Shown here piece by piece: positions 10,829 to 20,092 of a DNA stretch of 64,000 nt. Each line of letters opens with the position of its first letter. Position 1 is the first letter of the stretch. Origin of the DNA: SZAS-103 sp036496805. Its GTDB lineage: Bacteria; Pseudomonadota; Gammaproteobacteria; Xanthomonadales; Xanthomonadaceae. Below the pieces are notes generated by a model. The model had not been told where the DNA came from and ran no database searches. It was given only the letters and a program-made list of their open reading frames with translations. A program made the translations under genes and the position numbers. The stretch covers positions 62,001 through 126,000 of the forward strand of contig DASXKN010000028.1 in NCBI GenBank assembly GCA_036496805.1. The letters run 5' to 3'.

Positions 10829-10888
10829 CGTAGGCATCATCAGCCGTGAGGCGGTTGGGAAGAACGGGAGGAATGCCATCTCCCGCCG
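10829..10888 (-). promoter_or_regulatory. Fluoride riboswitch (crcB motif)
   Basis: On the minus strand, 100 bp ahead of crcB, lies an almost exact match to the crcB-motif aptamer: GGGAG stem arm, GATGGCATTCCTCCC, the pseudoknot strand CCCAACCGCC, a short hairpin, and the conserved GGCTGATGATGCCTACG. Paired arms GGGAG/CTCCC and GGCAT/ATGCC are visible. Fluoride binding to this fold turns on downstream genes. Between the aptamer and the start codon, a 6-bp palindromic hairpin (ACCGGA/TCCGGT at 10809-10822) may be part of the expression platform. This gives direct sequence support for fluoride-induced crcB-DUF190 expression. Confidence 0.93.
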
Positions 10889-11035
10889 ACAGCGTAGGCA
10901 CTGCGGCGAAATCGCGCAAGCGCGGCCGGGAGTTGCCGCGAAAATGTACGGCGTCTGACTGCGCCCTGTCGCCCAACACGCGGCCTTAATGCGCGGCCCT
11001 AGTAAAGTGGCGCGTTACCTCGACAGGCGCCCGGC

Positions 11036-12091
11036 ATGGATCTGATCGGACTCGGCACCGCAACTCCCGCGCGGCGCTACACCAAGGCCGATTGCTGGGA
11101 AGCGTTCAAGGCTTCGCCCTGGTTCGAGCGGCTGGACCGCAAGTCGCGCGCGATCGCCGAGCTGGTGCTCCAGCGCGACAACGGCATCGACGCACGCTGG
11201 CTGGCGGTGGACGACCTGCAGCAGGCGTTCGCGATCGATCCCGACCACTGCCACGAGCGTTTCGCCGCGACCGCGCCGCACCTCGCCACGCGTGCCGCCG
11301 AACGGGCCTTGCAGGATGCGGGCCTGCGCGCCGATGCGATCGACGGCGTGATCGTCAGCACCTGCACCGGCTACCTCTGTCCTGGCCTGAGCAGTTACGT
11401 GACCGAATCGCTGGGCCTGCGCGCGAACGTGCAGGCCCTCGATCTTGTCGGGCAGGGCTGCGGCGCGGCGTTGCCGAACTGGAGGATGTCGAGCGCGCTC
11501 CTGCAATCGGGCTGCGAACACGTGCTGTCGGTGTGCGTCGAGGTGAGCAGCGCGGCGATGTACCTCGACAACGATCCCGGCGTGCTGATCAGCGCCTGCC
11601 TGTTCGGCGACGGCGCCGGCGCGGCGGTGCTGGCGAACGCACCCGGAGCCGGTCGTCGCCGCGTGCAGTGGAAGATGGCGGCATCGCACACCGATCCGTC
11701 CGAACGCGAAGCGCTGCGCTTCCAGACGCGCGGAGGCCTGCTGCGCAACGTGCTCACGCGCCCGGTGCCGAAGCTGGCGGCGAAGTACGCGCATCGCGTT
11801 CTCGATGACGTGCTCGCGCGACAGGGCCTGCAGGCCTCCGACATCGACGGCTGGATCTGGCATGCCGGGGGCCGCGACGTGATGCTTGCTCTCGGCGAGC
11901 GACTCGGCTTGAGCGCGCACGACCTGCGCCACAGCGCCGCGATATTGCGCGAATACGGCAACCTCAGCAGCGCCTTCGTGTATTTCGTACTGCAAGCGGC
12001 ACTGGCCGAGAACGCCGCGGGCGGGCGCTGGTGGATGGGAAGTTTTGGCGCCGGCTTCAGCAGCCACGGCGCCTTGCTGGAGGTCGCGTGA
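11036..12091 (+). CDS. Type III polyketide synthase (chalcone/alkylresorcinol synthase type)
   Basis: A homodimeric thiolase-fold enzyme that extends an acyl-CoA starter with malonyl-CoA and cyclises the product without a carrier protein. The catalytic triad is visible: Cys142 in LVGQGCGAALP, His276 in WIWHAGGRD and Asn309 in EYGNLSSAF. The glycine-rich C-terminal GSFGAGFSSHGALLEV is also present. The length of 351 residues is normal. A methyltransferase and a flavoprotein follow on the same strand, the same gene set as the srsABC phenolic-lipid cluster of Streptomyces. Alkylresorcinol or alkylpyrone lipids, later methylated and oxidised to quinones, are a likely product class, but this is inferred from gene order. 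Confidence 0.92.
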   Translation: MDLIGLGTATPARRYTKADCWEAFKASPWFERLDRKSRAIAELVLQRDNGIDARWLAVDDLQQAFAIDPDHCHERFAATAPHLATRAAERALQDAGLRADAIDGVIVSTCTGYLCPGLSSYVTESLGLRANVQALDLVGQGCGAALPNWRMSSALLQSGCEHVLSVCVEVSSAAMYLDNDPGVLISACLFGDGAGAAVLANAPGAGRRRVQWKMAASHTDPSEREALRFQTRGGLLRNVLTRPVPKLAAKYAHRVLDDVLARQGLQASDIDGWIWHAGGRDVMLALGERLGLSAHDLRHSAAILREYGNLSSAFVYFVLQAALAENAAGGRWWMGSFGAGFSSHGALLEVA

Positions 12092-12116
12092 CATCGCGCG
12101 CGACCGAGCGGGCACG

Positions 12117-12821
12117 ATGAGCCTGGCGCGCCGCGTCGAGCCGGAGATGCTCGACTCGCTGCCGGCCGACGATCCGCGCGCGGTGCGCTCGCGCGGCGAC
12201 CTGCGCCGCATCAACCGGATCATGGGAACCTGCGGCCTGATCGGGTCGGCGCTCGACGCCATCGTGCGTGCGGCGCCGTCGCCGCGCATTGTCGAACTCG
12301 GCGCCGGCGACGGCTCGCTGCTGCTGCGCCTCGCGCGCCAGCGCGCGCGAAGCTGGCCGCAGATCCAACTCGGCCTGCTCGACATGCAACCGGTGGTGCG
12401 CGCGGCGACCCTGGTGGGATTCCACGATGCAGGCTGGGATGCGCGGGTGATCGGCGCCGATGCCTTCGACTGGCTGGCGCAGCCCGAAGAAGGCGAAGCT
12501 CCGATCGTCGTCGCCAACCTGTTCGTTCACCACTTCGACGGCGAACGCCTGAAGGCCTTGCTGACCGGCATCGCAGCGAAAGCCCGTGCCTTCGTCTGCT
12601 GCGAACCGCGCCGCAACCGCACCGCTTACACCGGCGCCGCGATGATGTGGGCGATCGGCTGCAACGGGGTGACGGTGAACGATGGAATGCTCAGCGTGCG
12701 CGCAGGATTCAACCACGACGAGCTGTCGGCGATATGGCCAGGTCGCGAGGCATGGCGCCTGCGCGAGGACAGGGTAGGGCCGTTCGTGCACCGTTTCGTC
12801 GCGGTGCGCAAGGACGGCTGA
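12117..12821 (+). CDS. SAM-dependent class I methyltransferase (polyketide tailoring)
   Basis: A 234-residue Rossmann-fold methyltransferase. Motif I is VELGAGDGSLLLRLA (about residues 59-73), the acidic end of strand 2 is in LGLLDMQP, motif II is around GADAFDWL, and motif IV is PIVVANLFVHHFDGE, with His-His near the substrate pocket. The product probably methylates a hydroxyl or ring carbon of the polyketide made by the synthase 26 bp upstream. The ATG at 12117 is used because the longer frame overlaps the polyketide synthase gene. The next gene starts 5 bp after its stop, so the three genes form one operon. Confidence 0.87.
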   Translation: MSLARRVEPEMLDSLPADDPRAVRSRGDLRRINRIMGTCGLIGSALDAIVRAAPSPRIVELGAGDGSLLLRLARQRARSWPQIQLGLLDMQPVVRAATLVGFHDAGWDARVIGADAFDWLAQPEEGEAPIVVANLFVHHFDGERLKALLTGIAAKARAFVCCEPRRNRTAYTGAAMMWAIGCNGVTVNDGMLSVRAGFNHDELSAIWPGREAWRLREDRVGPFVHRFVAVRKDG

Positions 12822-12825
12822 GGCC

Positions 12826-14055
12826 ATGCCGGCGGACTTCGACGCGATCGTCGTGGGTGGGGGTCCTGCAGGCTCCACGGCAGCGATCCGGCTCGCGCAG
12901 GCGGGCTGGTCGGTCGCGCTGATCGAGAAGCAGTCGTTCCCGCGACGCAAGGTCTGCGGCGAATGCATCGCCGCGACCAACCTGCCATTGCTGCATGCGC
13001 TGGGCATCGGCGAAGCCTTCGATGCGATGGCCGGACCGGAGATCCGGCATGCTGCGCTCTACGCGGGCGACGACGTGCTACGGGCGCCGCTGCCCGCCTT
13101 CGAGATGCCGCACGCGTGGGGCAGGGCGCTCGGACGCGAACACCTCGACACGCTGCTGCTCGCGCGCGCCGCCGAATGCGGAGCGACGGTCTTCCAGCCG
13201 CGCACGGTCAAGCGCATCGCACGCGACGAAACCTTGCACGCCTGCCGCACGGTCGGTGCCGACCAGAGGACGATCACGTTCAAGGCGCCGATCCTGATCG
13301 CAGCGCACGGCTCCTGGGAAACCGATCCGGCGTCGGAACGCGGCCACCGACCACAACGCGACGCCGACCTGTTCGCGTTCAAGGCCAACTACCTGGGTGC
13401 GAAGCTCGAAGCGGGACTGTTGCCCGTGCTCGCGTTCCCCGGTGGTTACGGTGGCATCGTGGTCGGCGACCACGAGCGCACGACGCTGGCCTTCTGCATC
13501 CGCCGCGATGCCTTGCGCAGGGCGCGCGAAAGACATCCCACGCGCAAGGCGGCGCACGCGGCGCTCGCGCACGTAGAGGCGAGTTGCAAGGCTGTTCGCG
13601 ATGCCATCGCCGACGCCGAACTCGAGGCCGCGTGGCTGGGCGTCGGACCGATCCACCCCGGGATCCGCAAGCCATTTCGCGACGACGGAGCTTTCGCGAT
13701 CGGCAACGCGGCAGGCGAGGCGCATCCGATCCTCGGCGAAGGCATGAGCATGGCGATGCAGTCGGCGTGGTTGCTATGCGATCGCCTGATCCCGCGCCGC
13801 GATGAACTGGTCTCTGGCCGTGCGCGCGCCGACGCCGGTCGCGACTACGCGCGCGCATGGCGGCGCAGTTTCACCGGCCGCATCCGGCTCGCCGCATTGT
13901 TCGCGCACCTGGCGATGCGGCCGGACGCGTCGCGCACCTTGTTGCCCCTGCTCGAGCGCTGGCCTGGCCTGTTGACGTTGGGTGCGCGCGCCGGCGGCAA
14001 GGTCCGGCGCGTCGTTGGAGCGCACTCTGAGCGCGGCGGCGTCCCCGTGTTCTAG
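12826..14055 (+). CDS. FAD-dependent oxidoreductase of the geranylgeranyl-reductase/monooxygenase type
   Basis: A 409-residue flavoprotein with an N-terminal FAD-binding Rossmann motif VVGGGPAGSTAA (about 9-20), the conserved ARG-equivalent KVCGEC segment near residue 44 found in this family, and the second FAD motif GAFAIGNAAGEAHPILGEGMSMAM near residue 285. Membership in the NAD(P)H-dependent FAD oxidoreductase/monooxygenase superfamily is clear; the reaction is not. In the phenolic-lipid clusters of similar order, the flavoprotein hydroxylates the aromatic ring, giving quinones after oxidation. It is the last gene of the polyketide operon, starting 5 bp after the methyltransferase. No membrane helix is evident. 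Confidence 0.87.
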   Translation: MPADFDAIVVGGGPAGSTAAIRLAQAGWSVALIEKQSFPRRKVCGECIAATNLPLLHALGIGEAFDAMAGPEIRHAALYAGDDVLRAPLPAFEMPHAWGRALGREHLDTLLLARAAECGATVFQPRTVKRIARDETLHACRTVGADQRTITFKAPILIAAHGSWETDPASERGHRPQRDADLFAFKANYLGAKLEAGLLPVLAFPGGYGGIVVGDHERTTLAFCIRRDALRRARERHPTRKAAHAALAHVEASCKAVRDAIADAELEAAWLGVGPIHPGIRKPFRDDGAFAIGNAAGEAHPILGEGMSMAMQSAWLLCDRLIPRRDELVSGRARADAGRDYARAWRRSFTGRIRLAALFAHLAMRPDASRTLLPLLERWPGLLTLGARAGGKVRRVVGAHSERGGVPVF

Positions 14056-14202
14056 GGTCGCAACGAACGTCTGGGTGATGCATAGCGCGTGTCGATGCCG
14101 CCGCGGCGCCCGGCGCTGGGTTAGCCGCTTCCGGAAGATCGCTTCCGCCGGTTCTGTATAGTCGTCCTCATCACTCCCGTCGCCCAAGAAAGGCGCCGAC
14201 CT

Positions 14203-15335
14203 ATGAACGACGAGGCTGTCGCTCAATCCTCCGATACGCAGCCGCGTACTTGGCACATCGAGATCGGCGCCGACGCCACGATTGGCTATGCCGCCCTGCA
14301 GAACGACGTGCCGCTGTTACGCTGGCTACAGATCACCAACAACACCCTCGATCCAGTCAGTGACGTGGAAGTCGTGGTTGAAGCTGACCCGCCGTTTGCG
14401 GAGGGTACAAAGTTCCTATTCGATCGCATCGCGCCTGGAGAGAGCCGGCGGATCGCGCCAGTCGACATCCGATTCCACCACAGCTATCTGGCCGGGTTAA
14501 CGGAGTCGGAGCGAGCAAAGCTCAAGATCAGCGTACGCACCAAGGGGCAAGTACTCGAAAGCGCCGAGCAGGCGGTCGATGTCCTCGCTTACGACCAATG
14601 GGCGGGCTTGCGCGCGCTTCCCGAGTTGCTGGCCGCTTTTTGCATGCCGAACAACCCAGCGATCGACACCCTCATCAGCAAGGCTTCCATGCTGCTGCGG
14701 CAGGCCGCTAACGGCGCGGCGATGAGTGGTTACCAGTCGAAGAGCCGCGAACACGTCGGCCAGCAAGTCGCAGCGATCTACAGTGCGATTGCCAGCGAGA
14801 ACCTTCAATATTCCAATCCGCCGGCTTCTTTTGGTACCGACGGCCAGAAGATCCGCACGCCCGACCGTATCTTCAACGGCAAGCTGGCGACGTGCCTGGA
14901 TCTGGCTATGCTTTTTGCCTCCTGCATGGAACAGGCTGGTCTGAACCCGGTGGTGCTGTTCAAGAAGGATCACGCCTGGGTGGGTTGCTGGCTGGTACCC
15001 AACGCATTCGCCACGCCCACGATCGACGACGGCCAAGCTGTTCGTAAGCGTGTCCAGACAGGCGAGTTGATTGTGCTGGAAACGACTGTGCTGGCTGCTC
15101 AGACGAAAGCCAGTTTGCGCTCGGCGTTGCAGTTGGGGCAGCAACATCTGGCAGACGAGCAGAATTTCCGTTTTGCGGTGGACATCCAGCGCGCCCGCGA
15201 ACGCAAGATCCTGCCTCTACCTTCGCGAATCGAAGCCGCGCTTGATCCAGTAGACCATCCGTCCGACGGGCCTCCGCCCCTGGAGGCGCTACCGCCATTG
15301 CCACCGCTTGATCCGGAGGCGTTGGCAGTATCGGT
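14203..15335 (+). CDS. DUF4011-type defence helicase, N-terminal segment (frame broken)
   Basis: The N-terminal part of a very large helicase protein. The first 130 residues look like an Ig-like or beta-sandwich domain (LQITNNTLDPVSDVEVVVEA). They are followed by a transglutaminase-like domain with TCLDLAMLFASCMEQAGL and KDHAWVGCW, giving the Cys and His of that fold (about residues 220-265). The frame then leads into a proline-rich linker and is lost: the next domain continues in the frame one base back, somewhere between 15312 and 15345. Past that point the original frame encodes Cys/Ser-rich nonsense until 15930. There is a good ATG with an AAGAAAGG upstream motif. The function is discussed with the main segment. 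Confidence 0.8.
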
Positions 15336-18300
15336 GGAGACAATCCGCCTGACACGCCGGACGGTCGGCTGGCGCGATGGAAAAGCAAGCTGCTCGATCT
15401 GTCATTGCGCAATCGGCTGCTCAACTTCAAGCCGACCAAATCCAACATCCAGCTGTACGTATCCGATCCGGCCTCGCTGGAGGACGTGCTGGCCGAAGGT
15501 GCTGAATTCCGATTCCAGCCGGTCCCACGCCTCATGGAGGGAGCCGATCCACGGGTGGCTGCGGTGCATGCCGGGCGCAATGGTGAGCAGCCCTTGCAGG
15601 GGCTGGCGCGCGATGCGCTTGCGCGGCACGAGCTGCTGGCTATGGTGGAACCAGACAAACTCGACGCCAGGTTGCTGGAGATTTTCAGTAACGCCAAGCT
15701 CAGCCTGGAGGAGGGTGGCTCGAACACGTTGTTCCTCGCCCTGGGATTCTTACGATGGACCGATGCTGATCATGCGCAGGCGGCCCACCTTGCCCCGTTG
15801 CTGCTGGTACCGGTCACCTTGCAGCGGAAATCCGTTCGTAGCGGCTATACACTCACGCGGCACGATGACGAGACCATCGTCAATCCCACCCTGCTGCAAT
15901 TGCTGCGCGAGGAGTTCCAGCTCCGGTTGACGGGCCTAGAGCCGCTTCCCAGGGATGAACACGGCGTCGACGTCGGTCGAATCTGGCAAATTGTCCGGTT
16001 GGCCATTGCGGAAATTGCCGGCTGGGAGGTCATCGAACAGGTGTATCTGGGGACGTTTTCGTTTACCAAATACCTGATGTGGAAGGACCTGCAGGATCGT
16101 ACCGCGGCACTCAAGCAGAACCGGGTCGTCGCCCACTTGATCGACCATCCCGGAGAGTCATTCGGACGCGAAGGCAATGAGGGCCTCGTCCGCGACCTCG
16201 ACCAGACGCATCGCCCGCAAGACTTGTTTGCGCCGATGCTCGCCGATTCGACGCAGTTGCAGGCCATCTGCAGCGCAGCCGACGGTCGTGATTTTGTCCT
16301 GGAGGGACCGCCCGGGACCGGCAAGAGCCAGACGATCACCAACTTGATTGCGCACTTCTTGGCGCTCGGCAAGACCGTTCTGTTCGTTTCGGAAAAAATG
16401 GCTGCGCTCGATGTGGTGCATCGCCGGCTGACTTCGATTGGCTTGAGTCCCTTCTGCCTGGAACTGCATTCGGCCAAGGCAAAGAAGGCCGACGTCGTCC
16501 AGCAGTTGGGCAAGGCGTTGAACTTCCCCGGTGCACGCACCGTCGCCGACTGGGATCGAGAAGCCGAGCGGCTTGCTCTGCTGCGGCAGGAGCTCAACGG
16601 GCTGGTGCGTCTGTTGCACCAACAGCACGCCAACGGCTTGACCGTATTCGATGCTACGGGTTTGGCCATCTTGCATCACGAATGGTCACCGGCAGAAATG
16701 CCATGGCCTGATTCGGAAGTCCATGACAGGGCAGGGCTGGATGCCTTGCGCGAGACCATGCGTCGGATAGCCGGGCTGGCTGGTGAGATCAGCGGACTGC
16801 AAGCCCATCCTCTGTTACCGATGGCCCGTGCCGAATGGTCGCCACTCTGGGAAGACGAGTTGTACAGAGCCGTTACGGCTATGGACACGTTAGCGGAAGC
16901 GGTTGACGCCGCAGGCAGAGCCATGGCCCGAATCGCTGGCCTGCCGGAGATTGGGCAGTCGATTCAGGACTACAACCGTCTGGATGCACTGGCGCAGGTG
17001 CTGCTGGGTGCCCGAGGGGTTCCGACAGGCATGGCTGCACGCGCGAGCGAGCCGGCAGTGCGCACGCAGATGCGAAATTTGCGCGAACACGGTGTGCGAC
17101 GCAATGAGGTTTGGGCCAGCCTGGCGCGCAGCTACGGTCCTGGTTTGGCAACCGTGGATGGCCTGGAGACGCAGGCCGCCTGGAACAAGGCTTCCGGAAC
17201 CTGGTGGCCGCTGCGCTGGTTTTCCCAGCGTGCATTGAGGACACGCCTTGCGGCGCATCGGCTCGACCAGAGCCGGCCGGCCATTGCGGAGGTCATCACG
17301 CTTTTGCCAAGTCTGGTGCGCCTCAACGAAGAAGACAATGCGCTGCAGTCCATGAAGGCTGACGCTGCGGCGCTGCTCGACACGGCTTATGCGGGCACCA
17401 GTACGGATTGGGTAGCAATCGAGCGCTACGAGGCGTGGACCCGATCCTTCGCAGACGTCACCGCCAGCTTCGGTAACGGTGATCTCGCTCAGATCCAGGC
17501 TGTGCGTGCGCGGTTGCTGCCGTTGGTGGGCGAGGAGCGTGCCGCGATCGCGCCCAATGCACCGGCCGGCGAAGCATTGCTTCGTTTCCGCGATGCCTAC
17601 CGCGACTTCAGCGCGCAATTGGATGTTGTCGAGCAGATAGCCAACTGTCGGGCAATGCTTCGGGGAGACGTGCAAGAACCTGCCGCGGTATCACGCCTAC
17701 GCGGAATACTCCGATGCTGGACCGGCGCGCGTCGGCAGGTCAGGACCTGGTGTGCGTGGCAGTCGGCGAGGACGCATGCGATCGCGCAGGGCCTGGCCAG
17801 CGTGGTCGCCGCTTTGGAATGCGGCGGGGTCGGCATCGATCGGGTAGTGCACTACTTCGAATACAGCTACCAGAGCTGGTGGCTCAAGCGTGTGATCGAT
17901 CGCGAACCGGTGTTGCGTGGCTTCGCAAGCGTGGAACACGAGCGCAAGATCCGAGAATTTCGCGACGCAGATAGCCGTTTCCAGCACCTCACCCAAGAGT
18001 TCATTGTCGCAAGGCTCGCTGGAAAGATTCCCAACGCCAATGTGCAAGCCGGCCCGGATTCGGAGATGGGCCGCTTGCGCAGACAGATGCAGATGCAGCG
18101 AGGACTGCTTCCGGTCCGCACCCTTGTGCAGAGTCTCCCGACCTTGTTGCCAAAGCTAAAACCATGCCTGTTGATGTCGCCCCTATCAGTGGCTCAGTAC
18201 CTCGATGCCGCGCACGCGCCATTCGATCTAATCGTGTTTGACGAGGCCTCGCAGATTCCGGTTTGGGATGCGGTGGGTGCCATCGCGAGGGGCAAGCAAC

Positions 18301-19430
18301 TGGTAGTTGTCGGCGATCCCAAGCAGTTGCCACCCACCAATTTTTTCAACCGCGCTGACGACCCGGACGAGATTCCGGTGAGCGAAGAGGATGTGAAGGA
18401 CCTCGAGAGCATCCTGGACGAATGCTTGGGGGCAGGCCTGCACCAGCTCAGTCTGGATTGGCACTACCGCAGCCGTCACGAGAGCCTTATCGCTTTCAGC
18501 AATGTCCGATACTACGACTCGCGGTTAATCACGTTCCCGTCGCCAGTGACTCAAGACACGGCGGTGAGCCTGCATCCTGTTGCCGGAACCTATGACCGCG
18601 GTGGGTCACGCACGAATCGGGCCGAAGCCGATGCGATCGTCGCGCAGATCGAAGCGCATTTCTTGGATCCGCACCTGCGTAACAAATCTGTGGGTGTCGT
18701 GACCTTCAACCAGCCCCAGATGAAGCTGATCGAGTCCGTTCTCGATGCGCGGCGAAGGGCTAACCAGGAACTGGACCGGCTGATCGCCCAGGATCGGACC
18801 GAACCGTTGTTCATCAAGAATCTCGAAAACGTCCAGGGCGATGAGCGTGATGTCATCTTGTTTTCGATCACCTATGGTCCGGACATCACGGGTCGCGTGA
18901 CGATGGCTTTCGGGCCGCTCAACCTCGAAGGAGGTCAGCGTCGCCTGAACGTCGCCATCTCGCGTGCGCGTGAGCGCGTGACGATCTTCAGCACTCTGCA
19001 GCCGGACCAGATCGAGCTGGCACGCGTTGGTGCCGCAGGTGTCGTAGACCTCAAGAACTATCTCGATTTCGCCAAACGGGGCCCGCGCGCGCTGGTGAAG
19101 CAAAGCACTCCCACCGGCCGCGAACCGGACAGTCCATTCGAGACTGCCGTGATCCATGCGCTTCGCGAGAAGGGCTGGACGGTGCATCCACAAGTCGGCT
19201 GCACGGGTTATCGCATCGATCTGGGGATCGTCGACCCACGAGCGCCCGGGCGCTACCTGGTCGGTGTAGAGTGCGATGGACGCAGCTATCACTCGGGAGC
19301 CACGGCGCGCGACCGCGATCGCCTGCGGCAAATCGTCCTGGAGGGATTGGGATGGAAGCTGTACCGAATCTGGTCCACCGACTGGTGGACCGATCGCGCG
19401 CGCCGGCTGATCCAGTCGAGGCAAATCTGA
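15312..19430 (+). CDS. DUF4011 - SF1 helicase - Vsr/DUF559 nuclease (Hhe-like defence protein), central segment
   Basis: The core of the protein begun at 14203. It opens with the DUF4011 signature KLLDLSLRNRLLNFKPTK, then a long SF1 helicase: Walker A GPPGTGKS at 16305-16328, motif II DEAS at 18241-18252 followed by VVGDPKQLPP, QGDERDVILFS (motif V region) and the motif VI stretch NVAISRARERV. The C-terminus is a Vsr/DUF559 PD-(D/E)XK nuclease (ETAVIHALREKGWTV, IDLGIVD, VGVECDGRSYH). This domain order matches the helicase family reported as the anti-phage gene hhe (DUF4011-helicase-Vsr; name from memory). The segment has no proper start of its own and runs to a TGA at 19428, after which a DUF3320 domain continues in another frame. 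It is inferred to attack invading DNA. Confidence 0.85.
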   Translation, partial: SGGVGSIGGDNPPDTPDGRLARWKSKLLDLSLRNRLLNFKPTKSNIQLYVSDPASLEDVLAEGAEFRFQPVPRLMEGADPRVAAVHAGRNGEQPLQGLARDALARHELLAMVEPDKLDARLLEIFSNAKLSLEEGGSNTLFLALGFLRWTDADHAQAAHLAPLLLVPVTLQRKSVRSGYTLTRHDDETIVNPTLLQLLREEFQLRLTGLEPLPRDEHGVDVGRIWQIVRLAIAEIAGWEVIEQVYLGTFSFTKYLMWKDLQDRTAALKQNRVVAHLIDHPGESFGREGNEGLVRDLDQTHRPQDLFAPMLADSTQLQAICSAADGRDFVLEGPPGTGKSQTITNLIAHFLALGKTVLFVSEKMAALDVVHRRLTSIGLSPFCLELHSAKAKKADVVQQLGKALNFPGARTVADWDREAERLALLRQELNGLVRLLHQQHANGLTVFDATGLAILHHEWSPAEMPWPDSEVHDRAGLDALRETMRRIAGLAGEISGLQAHPLLPMARAEWSPLWEDELYRAVTAMDTLAEAVDAAGRAMARIAGLPEIGQSIQDYNRLDALAQVLLGARGVPTGMAARASEPAVRTQMRNLREHGVRRNEVWASLARSYGPGLATVDGLETQAAWNKASGTWWPLRWFSQRALRTRLAAHRLDQSRPAIAEVITLLPSLVRLNEEDNALQSMKADAAALLDTAYAGTSTDWVAIERYEAWTRSFADVTASFGNGDLAQIQAVRARLLPLVGEERAAIAPNAPAGEALLRFRDAYRDFSAQLDVVEQIANCRAMLRGDVQEPAAVSRLRGILRCWTGARRQVRTWCAWQSARTHAIAQGLASVVAALECGGVGIDRVVHYFEYSYQSWWLKRVIDREPVLRGFASVEHERKIREFRDADSRFQHLTQEFIVARLAGKIPNANVQAGPDSEMGRLRRQMQMQRGLLPVRTLVQSLPTLLPKLKPCLLMSPLSVAQYLDAAHAPFDLIVFDEASQIPVWDAVGAIARGKQLVVVGDPKQLPPTNFFNRADDPDEIPVSEEDVKDLESILDECLGAGLHQLSLDWHYRSRHESLIAFSNVRYYDSRLITFPSPVTQDTAVSLHPVAGTYDRGGSRTNRAEADAIVAQIEAHFLDPHLRNKSVGVVTFNQPQMKLIESVLDARRRANQELDRLIAQDRTEPLFIKNLENVQGDERDVILFSITYGPDITGRVTMAFGPLNLEGGQRRLNVAISRARERVTIFSTLQPDQIELARVGAAGVVDLKNYLDFAKRGPRALVKQSTPTGREPDSPFETAVIHALREKGWTVHPQVGCTGYRIDLGIVDPRAPGRYLVGVECDGRSYHSGATARDRDRLRQIVLEGLGWKLYRIWSTDWWTDRARRLIQSRQI

Positions 19431-20032
19431 CAGAACCGCCGGAACGTTTCGCCGCGGCGAACCCGCCGGGCCCATCCGCAGCAGGTCCTACCTATGTGGT
19501 TTCTGTGATCGCCGGCGGCACTACAGAGGCGTTCTACCAGCCAGCTTCGTCGCGCGCACTATTGAGTCAAATGATGCAGGTGATTGCTGAGGAGGGACCC
19601 ATCGCGCAGGACGTGCTATTTCGCCGCGTCGCACGCGCCTGGGGACTCGAGCGCACCGGATCGCGGATTGTCGAACGGCTCGAGCAACTCATGCTGCGAG
19701 CGCTCAATGCAGCTCCTGACGGTGACCGACGCTTTTATTGGCCGCCCGAGTTGCATCCCGAGACATGGCGGGGCTTTCGGATCTTCGACGGCGCAGAACC
19801 CAGCCGCCGGCACATCGACGAAGTGACGGTTCAGGAGATCGCCAACATCGCTGCCTTCATCCTGGAACAGAGCGGTTCGACGACGCAACAAGAACTAGCT
19901 CGCGGCATCTGCCGAACACTTGGCATGGCGCGCACGCCGATCGAAGCCGAGCAGCGCGCAGTTCGCGGTGTCGAACATCTCATTGCACGCGGCCGCGCAA
20001 CGCGCGAGGGTGGGCGAATTCTCCCACGGTGA
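19352..20032 (+). CDS. DUF3320 C-terminal domain of the same helicase, in a shifted frame
   Basis: Carries the DUF3320 winged-helix-like region (MQVIAEEGPIAQDVLFRRVA, then RTGSRIVERLEQLML), which in homologues is the C-terminal end of the helicase polypeptide. Here it lies one base back from the helicase frame and overlaps it. ATG 19352 could start it as a separate protein of 226 residues, but the first 25 codons only shadow the nuclease domain. The more economical reading is that the gene carries a second frameshift near 19420-19430. If all three segments were joined, the protein would have about 1,940 residues. No homopolymer sits at the junction. Confidence 0.72.
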   Translation: MEAVPNLVHRLVDRSRAPADPVEANLTEPPERFAAANPPGPSAAGPTYVVSVIAGGTTEAFYQPASSRALLSQMMQVIAEEGPIAQDVLFRRVARAWGLERTGSRIVERLEQLMLRALNAAPDGDRRFYWPPELHPETWRGFRIFDGAEPSRRHIDEVTVQEIANIAAFILEQSGSTTQQELARGICRTLGMARTPIEAEQRAVRGVEHLIARGRATREGGRILPR

Positions 20033-20092
20033 TTTCGGCTTTCAGGCAACTCGGGTTTGGGTGCCGAGATTCTTCGCCCTGTAGACCGGCGC

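Noticed and set aside
15370..15390. Programmed -1 frameshift at the GGAAAAGC stretch in the helicase
   Set aside because: The codons before this point already make sense in the second frame (DGRLARWKS), so the shift lies upstream at 15312-15345, where no slippery heptamer is seen.
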